A stretch of 38,746 nt of DNA. Source: Burkholderiales bacterium (GTDB lineage: Bacteria; Pseudomonadota; Gammaproteobacteria; Burkholderiales; Burkholderiaceae_E). Below the pieces are notes generated by a model. That model worked only from the letters and a program-made list of their open reading frames with translations, was not told the DNA's origin and searched no databases. Below, one piece after another: positions 16,937-25,278 of the stretch (position 1 is the stretch's first letter; every line of letters begins with the position of its first letter). Location of the stretch: contig JAPOKJ010000036.1 in assembly GCA_029977705.1 (NCBI GenBank), forward strand, positions 1 to 38,746. Direction: 5' to 3'. The translations under genes and the position numbers were made by a program.

Positions 16937-17322
16937 GGGCGCGCTTGCAGCATGGCGGCCATTCGCGCATGCACCGCCTGGATACCCTTGAGCGGCCGGA
17001 TGAAGACCTTGAAATCATCGATCAGGCCCTGCTCGTTCCAATGGATCACATCGATGCCATTGACATGGACGCCGTCCATCACGACCTCGAACTCGAGCAT
17101 CGCCTGCTGCCCATCCGCGATCTCACGCACATAGCGGAAGGTCTCGTTGAAAAAAACATGCATCGCCGCGCGCAGGTACTGGCTGGTGAGGGCCTTGCCG
17201 ACCTGAGGGGTATGCACTACAGGCGAATGGAATACGGCGTTTTCGGCCAGAAGGGCATCCAGGGCACGCACATCGCGGGTGCGCACCACCTCGTGCCAGG
17301 CGTGCAAGGCGTTCGGTTGCAT
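16933..17322 (-). CDS. Nuclear transport factor 2-like (SnoaL-like) protein
   Basis: 129 residues from the ATG at 17322 (MQPNALHAWHEVVRTRD); a TTG 20 codons upstream is in frame but less likely. The pattern of an N-terminal helix, LDALLAENAVFHSPV, a middle helix (AAMHVFFNETFRY) and three long strands (AMLEFEVVMDGVHVNGID, IHWNEQGLIDDFKVFIRP) is the cone-shaped NTF2/SnoaL fold. The fold serves isomerases, cyclases, hydrolases and non-catalytic binding proteins, so the substrate is open. The last helix reads KGIQAVHARMAAML. The stop overlaps the start of the glycine-rich gene by four bases. It may belong to the sigma-factor operon, although a 64-base gap separates it from the RDD gene. Confidence 0.82.
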   Translation of the reverse strand: MQPNALHAWHEVVRTRDVRALDALLAENAVFHSPVVHTPQVGKALTSQYLRAAMHVFFNETFRYVREIADGQQAMLEFEVVMDGVHVNGIDVIHWNEQGLIDDFKVFIRPLKGIQAVHARMAAMLQARP

Positions 17323-17386
17323 GGGGGCAGTTCTCCATTCGGGCAAACGACGATATCCGGTAAGCCAGTCCCGGTGAGGCAAGGCC

Positions 17387-17911
17387 TCAGACCAGGCCGC
17401 GTGCCCGCTTGCCCTCGACCGGCTTGTGGATCAGCCGGCTGCCGGCGATCAGGTCGGGCAGTGACCTTTGCTGCGGATCGATGAAACAGGCCAGGAAAGG
17501 CACCAGATTGAACAGAAACAGGACCGGGTGAATATAGACCGTACCGGCCATGGCAGCCAGGAAAAAAGCCAGTCCGGCACCATAGCGCAAGGCCGCCCTG
17601 GTCATGCTCAGCGGGCGCTCCTGGCGGTCCACCAGGTCGAGTCCCAGGGTCTTCATCGGCACGGTGCGACGTCCGTGCGCCCAGAACCAGCTGAAGTACA
17701 GCCCGAGGACCGCAAAGGTGAAGACCTGAAACAGGTGATGCAGCGCCAGGTTGCCGCGCTGCGCCTGATATTGGGTCAGCGACGAGAACACATAACCGGC
17801 GAACCAGATGACGCCGAACAGGATGATGCTTTCGTAGACAAAGCCCATCATGCGACGCCAGGGATCTGCTGAAGGGGCGCGGGCGTCGTGGGCGATGACG
17901 GGCTCGGTCAT
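17387..17911 (-). CDS. RDD family membrane protein
   Basis: 174 residues from the ATG at 17911 (MTEPVIAHDARAP); a GTG four codons earlier is possible. RDD proteins are small inner-membrane proteins of mostly unknown role, some linked to ion exchange. The opening PWRRMMGFVYESIILFGVIW has the first helix after an Arg-rich stretch; the family usually has RxxAxxxD, and here Tyr-Glu replaces the common Asp. Further helices are LFQVFTFAVLGLYFSWFW, YGAGLAFFLAAMAGTVY and VLFLFNLVPFLACFID. The cytoplasmic GRRTVPMKTLGLDLVD is the typical RDD loop, and PDLIAGSRLI the typical end. It follows the DUF3106 gene by 73 bases on the same strand. Confidence 0.88.
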   Translation of the reverse strand: MTEPVIAHDARAPSADPWRRMMGFVYESIILFGVIWFAGYVFSSLTQYQAQRGNLALHHLFQVFTFAVLGLYFSWFWAHGRRTVPMKTLGLDLVDRQERPLSMTRAALRYGAGLAFFLAAMAGTVYIHPVLFLFNLVPFLACFIDPQQRSLPDLIAGSRLIHKPVEGKRARGLV

Positions 17912-17984
17912 GTTGGGCGGCACACTGGGAAAAGTGAAGAGGCCGTAGACACAGGAGCGCTGGCGAGACCCGCCTGCCGCCCGC

Positions 17985-18674
17985 TCAGGGGTTGGGCGGG
18001 TTGGCGCCCGGCCGATTGGATGCCGGGGCCAGGGTTGGTACGGTGGTGACCTGTGTTGCCGGGCCCTGGGTCGCCGCCAGGGGTTTGGCCGCTTCCTTGG
18101 CCAGCCCGGTACGAGAGCCGGCGTGTTTGGCCGCGGTGTTGCTGGTGCTCCCGTTTTCGCGCAGCACGGTGCGCTGTTCCTGGGTCATGCCCTCGTAGCG
18201 TTTGGTGGTGTCGGCCAGTTCGGCCTTGGGCAGCTTGTTGGCCAGGCGATAGTTGGAGCGCGCCAGACGTCGCTGCTCGGGCGTAAGGGCCGCCCAATCC
18301 TTGATTCGTTGCTTGGCCTTGGCCTTTTCAGCGGGCGTGTATTGCGGAAACTTGTTGGCCAGGGACACCCAGACGCGCTTTTCCTGCGCGCTCCAAGTAT
18401 TCCACTGTGCCCCAAAAGGCTCCAGGACGCTGCGTTGCTGCGGCGTCAGGTCGGTCCAGAGGGGTTCCACCAGGGTTTGCAGGGCAGACGGCTTTTCACC
18501 CGCCATCGCCGAAGACACTTGCGCTTGGGCGGGAAGGGCATGCGCCAGCAGCGTCAGGGCGGACAAGACCAGAGCGCAGGCCATGCCCGTGACGGCAAGC
18601 CTGCCGGCCGTCAGCAGCAGTCCCCGCCTTGGCGCGGCTCGGGCAGTCGTGCCGAGGTCTGGGGATCCGGACAT
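17985..18674 (-). CDS. DUF3106 domain exported protein
   Basis: 229 residues. A long basic N-region (TTARAAPRRG) and a hydrophobic core (VTGMACALVLSALTLLAHA) ending LPAQAQ make a signal peptide; the protein is probably periplasmic. The domain has repeated TPQQR/TPEQR units (WTDLTPQQRSVLEPFGAQW, WSAQEKRVW, WAALTPEQRRLARSN, GMTQEQRTVLREN), the hallmark of DUF3106. These look like short helical repeats similar in rhythm to Spy/CpxP-type envelope stress proteins, but that comparison is only by appearance. The tail is Pro/Ala/Thr-rich and disordered. It lies nine bases after DUF3619 in the sigma operon, which suggests it is a target or sensor of that sigma factor. Confidence 0.85.
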   Translation of the reverse strand: MSGSPDLGTTARAAPRRGLLLTAGRLAVTGMACALVLSALTLLAHALPAQAQVSSAMAGEKPSALQTLVEPLWTDLTPQQRSVLEPFGAQWNTWSAQEKRVWVSLANKFPQYTPAEKAKAKQRIKDWAALTPEQRRLARSNYRLANKLPKAELADTTKRYEGMTQEQRTVLRENGSTSNTAAKHAGSRTGLAKEAAKPLAATQGPATQVTTVPTLAPASNRPGANPPNP

Positions 18675-18683
18675 GCGCGATCC

Positions 18684-19091
18684 TCAGGGCTGACTGCTGT
18701 TCTTGATGAAAACGCCAAAGCCGCGGTCTGCGTACAGGGCAATCGGCAGATCGTCGGTGAGCATGGCTGCGTCGACTTCGGCGACTTCTTCCGCCCTTTG
18801 CTGGTCGCTCCAGTTGGACGCTCCGAACAGGCAGGCCACCACCAGAAGCAGGGGAGCGATCGCGCCGGCGACCGGGCCAAGCCAGGCAAAGCGGCGCGGC
18901 CCTCCGACCAGGCTCAGGCTGTCACCGAGGACATTGACCGCCACTGGAGCGGACTCGGGTGCGGCACCATCCATCCGGCTGAGCGCGAGCTTGCGGGCCA
19001 ACTCGAGGCGATGAACGGCCTTGTAGGGCAGGCGTTCGGCGCTCTTGTCGAGGGCACGGCGGACGAGGAGGGCGGTTTCGAGTTCGTTCAT
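18684..19091 (-). CDS. DUF3619 membrane protein, possible anti-sigma factor
   Basis: 135 residues. The N-terminal 45 are charged and helical (LETALLVRRALDKSAERL, then KAVHRLELARKLALSRM). One membrane helix follows (GPVAGAIAPLLLVVACLFGA), and a periplasmic tail of about 45 residues includes VDAAMLTDDLPIALYADRG. This layout (cytoplasmic helical part, single helix, outer tail, gene directly after an ECF sigma factor with a four-base overlap) is that of a membrane anti-sigma factor. It lacks the HxxxCxxC zinc motif of ZAS anti-sigma proteins. DUF3619 is my family assignment from memory; the anti-sigma role is inference from context. Confidence 0.82.
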   Translation of the reverse strand: MNELETALLVRRALDKSAERLPYKAVHRLELARKLALSRMDGAAPESAPVAVNVLGDSLSLVGGPRRFAWLGPVAGAIAPLLLVVACLFGASNWSDQQRAEEVAEVDAAMLTDDLPIALYADRGFGVFIKNSSQP

Positions 19092-19660
19092 AGCGTGATT
19101 CCCTTCGCTTTCAATGCCTTAGCAAGGGCGTGGGTCGCCCGGGAACAGTGTGTCTTGACGCTGCCCTCGGAGCAACCCATGGTCGCGGCCGTCTCGGCCA
19201 CATCCATGTCCTCCCAGTAACGCAACAGGAAGGCTTCCCGTTGACGTGCTGGCAGCTTGCGGATTTCCGCCTCAATGGCGTTCACGGTCTGCTCGCGTTC
19301 GACCTGATCTTGTGCGCTTTGCGCCTGTTCGGTGCCTTCTTCGGGCCCGATCGTCTCCAAAATATCTCGATCGCCCCCGTCCTCGTCATCGTTGGGGGTC
19401 AGGGACGAAAGCAGCGTGGTCCACAGGTTGCGAACCTTCTGGCGCCTGAAATGATCGGTGACGATGTTCTGCAGGATGCGCGTGAACAACAGCGGCAACT
19501 CCGCGGCCGGCTTGTCGGCGTAGCGCTCGGCGATCCTCAGCATGGCGTCCTGCACCAGGTCCAGCGCGGTGTCATCGTCCCGGACCGCATAGAGCGCCTG
19601 CTTGTAGGCCCGGCGCTCCACGGAGGCCAGAAAATCGGACATTTCTTGGCGGCTGGCCAT
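19088..19660 (-). CDS. RNA polymerase sigma factor, ECF type (sigma-70 family)
   Basis: 190 residues, with only regions 2 and 4, so a group 4 (ECF) sigma factor. Region 2: YKQALYAVRDDDTALDLVQD, AMLRIAERY and FTRILQNIVTDHFRRQKVR. An acidic linker (NDDEDGGDRDILETIG) of about 45 residues joins it to region 4 (LPARQREAFLLRYWEDMD, AETAATMGCSEGSVKTH), with the helix-turn-helix that reads the -35 box. It heads a minus-strand set of a DUF3619 membrane protein, DUF3106 and RDD, pointing to an envelope-related regulon. The ATG at 19660 has no clear Shine-Dalgarno sequence; an ATG at 19642 is a possible alternative. The gene is divergent from ilvI. Confidence 0.93.
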   Translation of the reverse strand: MASRQEMSDFLASVERRAYKQALYAVRDDDTALDLVQDAMLRIAERYADKPAAELPLLFTRILQNIVTDHFRRQKVRNLWTTLLSSLTPNDDEDGGDRDILETIGPEEGTEQAQSAQDQVEREQTVNAIEAEIRKLPARQREAFLLRYWEDMDVAETAATMGCSEGSVKTHCSRATHALAKALKAKGITL

Positions 19661-19961
19661 CGAATCGGGTCTTATTTTGGAGTCTTTCAGGATCCTAACA
19701 GAGTCACCGATTTGACCTGCCCTTGTGCATCGCAGTATGCTAGAGGGCTGCGAATTTTTGGGTCAGGCTGTTCCGGACAGCCAAAGTTTCACGAAAAACG
19801 GCCCCGAAAGACGCTTCAAATGCTCGGGACAGCTCCACAAGGGCTCCCCCGGACATCCTTGTCAACCTCTCAGGTCCTGTTCTGAAGTCTGTGTCGGGGT
19901 GGTGAAAGACCACGTTGGCGCCGGCGGGCGGGCTCCCTGAATCTTGAACGGAAGGTGTTCA
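19661..19961. promoter_or_regulatory. 301-base divergent intergenic region, ECF sigma / ilvI leader
   Basis: This holds the promoter of ilvI and presumably that of the sigma operon, for which I see no convincing boxes. The ilv leader would be about 210 bases. It contains a perfect six-base hairpin (GGCTGT 19766-19771 with ACAGCC 19777-19782), a small GTGGT/ACCAC stem near 19900, and a 21-codon frame at 19820-19885 with five Leu, one Val and no Ile codons. No terminator with a T run is present, so classical attenuation is not supported. Confidence 0.6.
19712..19741 (+). promoter_or_regulatory. ilvI: Candidate sigma-70 promoter of ilvIHC
   Basis: TTGACC at 19712-19717 and TATGCT at 19736-19741, spaced 18 bases. 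This is the best match in the region. Transcription would start near 19748, giving a leader of about 210 bases before ilvI. Confidence 0.5.
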
Positions 19962-21683
19962 ATGGAAATCACTGGCGCGGAAATCCTCGTCCGCTGTCTG
20001 CAGGAAGAAAACGTCGAGCATGTCTTTGGCTACCCAGGCGGTGCCGTGCTCTACATCTACGACGAAATCTTCAAGCAGGACAAATTTCAACATATCCTCG
20101 TGCGTCATGAGCAGGCGGCCGTGCACGCGGCTGATGCCTACTCGCGATCCACCCAAAAAGTCGGTGTCTGCCTGGTCACCAGCGGCCCGGGCGTGACCAA
20201 TGCCGTCACCGGCATCGTCACCGCCTACATGGACTCGATCCCGATGGTGATCATCTCCGGGCAGGTGCCGAGCCATTACATTGGCCAGGATGCCTTCCAG
20301 GAGTGCGATGCGGTCGGCATCACGCGGCCCTGCGTCAAGCACAATTTCCTGGTCAAGGATGTCAAGGACCTGGCCTCCACCATGAAGAAGGCCTTCCACA
20401 TCGCCGCGACCGGGCGTCCCGGCCCGGTGCTGGTGGACATCCCCAAGGACATCACCCGCGACAAGTGCAAGTTCGACTACCCCAAGTCGGTGGCGATGCG
20501 CTCTTACAACCCGGTGGTCAAAGGCCATCTGGGCCAGATCAAGAAGGCGGCCCAGCTCATCCTGAATGCCGAGCGCCCGATGATCTACACCGGCGGCGGC
20601 GTCATCCTGGCCGATGCAGCCGACGAGTTGAACCAACTGGTCAACCTGCTGGGCTATCCCTGCACCAATACCCTGATGGGTCTGGGCGGCTTCAAGGCCA
20701 GTGATCCCAAGTTTGTCGGCATGCTCGGCATGCACGGCACCTACGAGGCCAACATGGCCATGCAGCACTGTGATGTGCTGATCGCCATTGGCGCGCGCTT
20801 CGACGACCGGGTCATCGGCAATCCCAAGCACTTTGCGCAGAATCCGCGCAAGATCGTGCACATCGATATCGACCCGTCCTCGATCTCCAAGCGCGTCAAG
20901 GTTGATGTGCCCATTGTCGGCGACGTCAAGGAGGCGATGACCGACATCATGAAGCTGCTCGAGGAAGCCCTGGCTGGCGGCCAGAAGCTGAACACCAAGG
21001 CCCATGCCGCCTGGTGGGGGCAGATCAACGAGTGGCGCAAGAAGGAGTGCCTCAAGTACGGCACCAGCGATGAGGTCATCAAGCCGCAGGCCGTGGTCGA
21101 GGCCCTTTGGCGAGTTACCGGGGGAGACGCCTTCATCACTTCTGACGTTGGCCAGCACCAGATGTGGGCCGCGCAGTACTACCGCTTCGACAAGCCGCGA
21201 CGCTGGATCAACTCCGGTGGCCTGGGCACCATGGGTGTCGGCCTGCCGTATGCGATGGGGGTGTTGCTGGCCAATCCGGGTGCGCAGGTGGCCTGCATCA
21301 CCGGTGAAGGCTCGATCCAGATGAACATCCAGGAATTGTCCACCTGCAAGCAGTACAACCTGCCGGTCAAGATCATCAACCTGAACAACCGTTACCTGGG
21401 CATGGTGCGCCAGTGGCAGGAATTGGAGTATGGCGGTCGCTATTCCCAGTCTTACATGGATGCGCTGCCTGATTTCGTCGCGCTGGCCGAGGCCTATGGC
21501 CATGTCGGCATGAAAATCACCAATCCTTCCGATGTTGAAGGCGCCATCAAGGATGCCTTTGGCAAGTACAAGGACCGCTGTGTCTTCATCGATTTCTACA
21601 CCGACCGCGAGGAGAACGTGTGGCCGATGGTCCAGGCTGGCAAGGGCCTGACCGACATGTTGCTGGGTTCTGAGGAACTGTGA
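19962..21683 (+). CDS. ilvI: Acetolactate synthase, large (catalytic) subunit
   Basis: 573 residues from the ATG at 19962, preceded by GGAAGG. The enzyme joins two pyruvates, or pyruvate and 2-oxobutyrate, to acetohydroxy acids, the first shared step of Val, Leu and Ile synthesis; cofactors are ThDP, Mg and FAD. Visible: EENVEHVFGYPGGAVLYIYD at the N-terminus, the ThDP-activating glutamate at about E50 in VRHEQAAVHAA, and a central FAD domain (YTGGGVILADAADEL). The ThDP motif starts at G448 (GEGSIQMN) and ends about 27 residues on at LNNRYLGMVRQW. The first Asp of the usual GDG is Glu here, which I recall as normal in Burkholderiales. ilvH starts 11 bases later. It could equally be named ilvB. 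Confidence 0.96.
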   Translation: MEITGAEILVRCLQEENVEHVFGYPGGAVLYIYDEIFKQDKFQHILVRHEQAAVHAADAYSRSTQKVGVCLVTSGPGVTNAVTGIVTAYMDSIPMVIISGQVPSHYIGQDAFQECDAVGITRPCVKHNFLVKDVKDLASTMKKAFHIAATGRPGPVLVDIPKDITRDKCKFDYPKSVAMRSYNPVVKGHLGQIKKAAQLILNAERPMIYTGGGVILADAADELNQLVNLLGYPCTNTLMGLGGFKASDPKFVGMLGMHGTYEANMAMQHCDVLIAIGARFDDRVIGNPKHFAQNPRKIVHIDIDPSSISKRVKVDVPIVGDVKEAMTDIMKLLEEALAGGQKLNTKAHAAWWGQINEWRKKECLKYGTSDEVIKPQAVVEALWRVTGGDAFITSDVGQHQMWAAQYYRFDKPRRWINSGGLGTMGVGLPYAMGVLLANPGAQVACITGEGSIQMNIQELSTCKQYNLPVKIINLNNRYLGMVRQWQELEYGGRYSQSYMDALPDFVALAEAYGHVGMKITNPSDVEGAIKDAFGKYKDRCVFIDFYTDREENVWPMVQAGKGLTDMLLGSEEL

Positions 21684-21694
21684 GGGAGAAGGCC

Positions 21695-23265
<1,571 letters not shown>

Positions 23266-23308
23266 GTTCGCTCGGCGCGGCGGGGCTGCGCCTGCGCACT
23301 TGCCTCGA

Positions 23309-23364
23309 GGGCCGGCAAAGCGCTGGCCCTTTTTCCAGAGGGCCGGCGCTTTGCCGGCCTTTTT
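23309..23364 (+). terminator. Strong nested terminator after ilvC
   Basis: A perfect 14-base stem pairs 23310-23323 (GGCCGGCAAAGCGC) with 23346-23359 and is followed by five T at 23360-23364. The loop contains a further GGCCCT / AGGGCC pairing, so almost the whole 50-base element can fold into one long hairpin. The left arm alone can also make GGGCC...GGCCC ending in a T run at 23330-23334, giving two alternative stop points. Confidence 0.93.
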
Positions 23365-23418
23365 CGTTCCCGGCTGCAATCCGGCAGACCGGCGAGGGCC
23401 GGATCCCCAGGACCTGTT

Positions 23419-23424
23419 TATAAT
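23419..23424 (+). promoter_or_regulatory. Consensus -10 box next to the hydroxylase start
   Basis: A perfect TATAAT ends only eight bases before the ATG at 23433, so transcription from it would begin at or within a base or two of the start codon. No good -35 box is seen 16-18 bases upstream; a TG sits two bases before the box, close to an extended -10 pattern. There is no Shine-Dalgarno sequence, consistent with a leaderless mRNA. Confidence 0.5.
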
Positions 23425-23432
23425 TTTTGCGC

Positions 23433-24305
23433 ATGAGCAAGAACTCCCGCGACGCCCTGCCTGCCACCTTCTCGCCGCAGTGGCAGGACTGGTTGGCCAG
23501 CAACATAGTGGCCGGCTGCATCGATGCCGATCTGGAAAAGGTCATGACCGGCAATGGCTTTTCCGCAGGCTTTGCGCGGGCCGCCATCCTGGTGGTGCGC
23601 GCCATGACCGAGCGTGTCCAGCAGCAGGCGCCTGAGACGCTGGTCGCCCATCAGGCCGACCCGTTCCGGCTGGCCAAGGGCTCCGTGCTGCGGGCTCACG
23701 ACCGTGACGTCAAGGTGGTGTTCACCCTGTCCAATCCCAATGTAGCGGTGATCGAGGGTCTGCTCAGTGAGCAGGAATGCGACGAACTGGTCGCGGCCTC
23801 GGCGGGCAAGCTGGAGCGATCACTGGTCGTGGATCGTGACAGTGGCGGCCATCAGGTGAGTCACGTGCGCTCCAGCGAGGGCACCCACTTCCAGCGTGGC
23901 GAGATCCCGCTGGTCGGTCAGCTAGAGAAGCGGATCGCGGCACTGACCGGCTTTCGTGTGGAACAGGGTGAGCCGCTGCAGATCCTGCACTACGGGGTGG
24001 GGGGTGAATACCTGCCCCACCATGATTATTTCGACCCCAAGGACCCGGGCACGCCCGCCGTCACCCGCCAGGGCGGGCAGCGGGTGGCCACCCTGGTGCT
24101 CTATCTGAACAGCCCGCAGGAGGGCGGAGGCACGGCCTTTCCCGATCTCGAACTCGATGTCCGTGCCCGCAAGGGGTCGGCGGTGTATTTCGAATACATG
24201 AACCGGCTCGGACAACTCGATGCCCGCTGCCTGCATGCCGGTACGCCGGTGGTCAGCGGAGAGAAATGGATTGCCACCAAGTGGATCCGTCAGTCAAACT
24301 ACTGA
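23433..24305 (+). CDS. 2OG-Fe(II) oxygenase, prolyl 4-hydroxylase-like
   Basis: 290 residues. Such enzymes hydroxylate an amino acid side chain using 2-oxoglutarate, O2 and Fe(II). The C-terminal double-stranded beta-helix has the iron ligands H196-x-D198 in YLPHHDYFDPK and about H268 in CLHAGTPV, plus the 2OG-binding lysine about K278 in GEKWIATKW. QILHYGVGGEY and FPDLELDVRARKGSAVYF are standard P4H-alpha text. The N-terminal 100 residues (SPQWQDWLASNIVAGCIDAD) are outside the catalytic core. The protein substrate is unknown; characterised bacterial relatives act on elongation factor Tu or collagen-like repeats. The gene lies between the ilvC terminator and pssA, whose ATG follows its stop by one base, so the pair is coupled. 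Confidence 0.9.
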   Translation: MSKNSRDALPATFSPQWQDWLASNIVAGCIDADLEKVMTGNGFSAGFARAAILVVRAMTERVQQQAPETLVAHQADPFRLAKGSVLRAHDRDVKVVFTLSNPNVAVIEGLLSEQECDELVAASAGKLERSLVVDRDSGGHQVSHVRSSEGTHFQRGEIPLVGQLEKRIAALTGFRVEQGEPLQILHYGVGGEYLPHHDYFDPKDPGTPAVTRQGGQRVATLVLYLNSPQEGGGTAFPDLELDVRARKGSAVYFEYMNRLGQLDARCLHAGTPVVSGEKWIATKWIRQSNY

Positions 24306-24306
24306 G

Positions 24307-25143
24307 ATGACCCAAGATCCCAATCCCAAAGAAGACGTCGCGCCGGATGCGGAAGAGGGCGCTGCGGCAGCGCCCGTCGGCCTGGCCCCCAAGCCGGCCG
24401 CCCGCTTCTACTTGCTCCCCAATGCCTTCACCACGGCGGGCCTGTTCTGCGGATTTTACGCAGTGGTCCAGGCCATGAACGGCCAGTTCAGCAACGCGGC
24501 CACCGCCATCTTCGTGGCCATGGTCATGGACGCGCTCGACGGCCGGATCGCCCGGCTCACCAACACCATGAGTGCCTTCGGTGAGCAGTACGACAGCCTG
24601 GCTGACATGGTGTCCTTCGGCGCCGCACCTGCGCTGATCATCTACGAATGGTCCTTGCGGGGCTTGGGGCGCTGGGGATGGCTGGCCGCGTTTGTCTATT
24701 GTGCTGGCGCTGCCTTGCGCCTGGCCAGGTTCAACACCAACCTCGGGGTGGTCGACAAGCGCTACTTCCAGGGGCTGCCCAGCCCAGCCGCAGCGGCCCT
24801 GGTGGCCGGCCTGGTCTGGATCATGACCGACTGGCGCGAATCCAAGCTGATCACCCTGACCGGGCGGGACCTGGAGTGGCTGGCCTTTGCCGTCACGCTT
24901 TACGCCGGCGTCACCATGGTCTCGAATGTGCCGTTCTACAGTTTCAAGACCCTGAATCTGCGCAAGGCGGTGCCCTTCATCTTCATCATCCTGCTGGTGG
25001 TGGCGATCGTGGTGGTCTCATCTGATCCGCCCAGCGTGCTGTTCGCGATCTTTTTCATCTACGGCGTTTCCGGATACGCCATGTGGCTCTGGAACCGCTA
25101 CCGGGCCCGCAAGGGCCTGTCCGGCCCTCCTGCGGCACCCTGA
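24307..25143 (+). CDS. pssA: CDP-diacylglycerol--serine O-phosphatidyltransferase
   Basis: 278 residues from the ATG at 24307, one base after the hydroxylase stop. It makes phosphatidylserine from CDP-diacylglycerol and serine at the inner membrane, the precursor of phosphatidylethanolamine. The CDP-alcohol phosphotransferase motif DG..AR....G...D...D is read in DALDGRIARLTNTMSAFG followed by EQYDSLADMVSFG. A Pro/Glu/Ala-rich N-terminal stretch of 30 residues precedes the first helix (YLLPNAFTTAGLFCGFYAV). About seven membrane helices follow, with the last near VLFAIFFIYGVSGYAMW. It belongs to the membrane-embedded type II PssA, not the peripheral E. coli type. Confidence 0.95.
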   Translation: MTQDPNPKEDVAPDAEEGAAAAPVGLAPKPAARFYLLPNAFTTAGLFCGFYAVVQAMNGQFSNAATAIFVAMVMDALDGRIARLTNTMSAFGEQYDSLADMVSFGAAPALIIYEWSLRGLGRWGWLAAFVYCAGAALRLARFNTNLGVVDKRYFQGLPSPAAAALVAGLVWIMTDWRESKLITLTGRDLEWLAFAVTLYAGVTMVSNVPFYSFKTLNLRKAVPFIFIILLVVAIVVVSSDPPSVLFAIFFIYGVSGYAMWLWNRYRARKGLSGPPAAP

Positions 25144-25211
25144 TCCCGGGCTGGCCCCCTCGACACCGGCACCGGAATATCCCCTGTTTTCCCGTCCAGC
25201 GCCCCCTGATT

Positions 25212-25240
25212 TTGGTCGCTGGGTAGTCCCGAGGTACAAT
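25212..25240 (+). promoter_or_regulatory. tpiA: Candidate sigma-70 promoter of tpiA-secG
   Basis: TTGGTC at 25212-25217, a 17-base spacer, and TACAAT at 25235-25240. Transcription would start near 25247, about 32 bases before the GTG start of tpiA. This is one of the best-formed promoters in the window. Confidence 0.65.
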
Positions 25241-25278
25241 CATGGGCTTTGCTGTGTCGGCATTGAACGAGTGCATCC

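Noticed and set aside
19820-19885. 21-codon Leu-containing leader peptide as an ilv attenuator
   Set aside because: It has no Ile codons, one Val codon, no SD and no downstream terminator hairpin with a T run, so the attenuation model is not supported.
19725-19940. 71-codon plus-strand frame in the ilvI leader
   Set aside because: It starts with GTG inside the candidate promoter, has no ribosome site or recognisable domain, and ends just before the real ilvI site.
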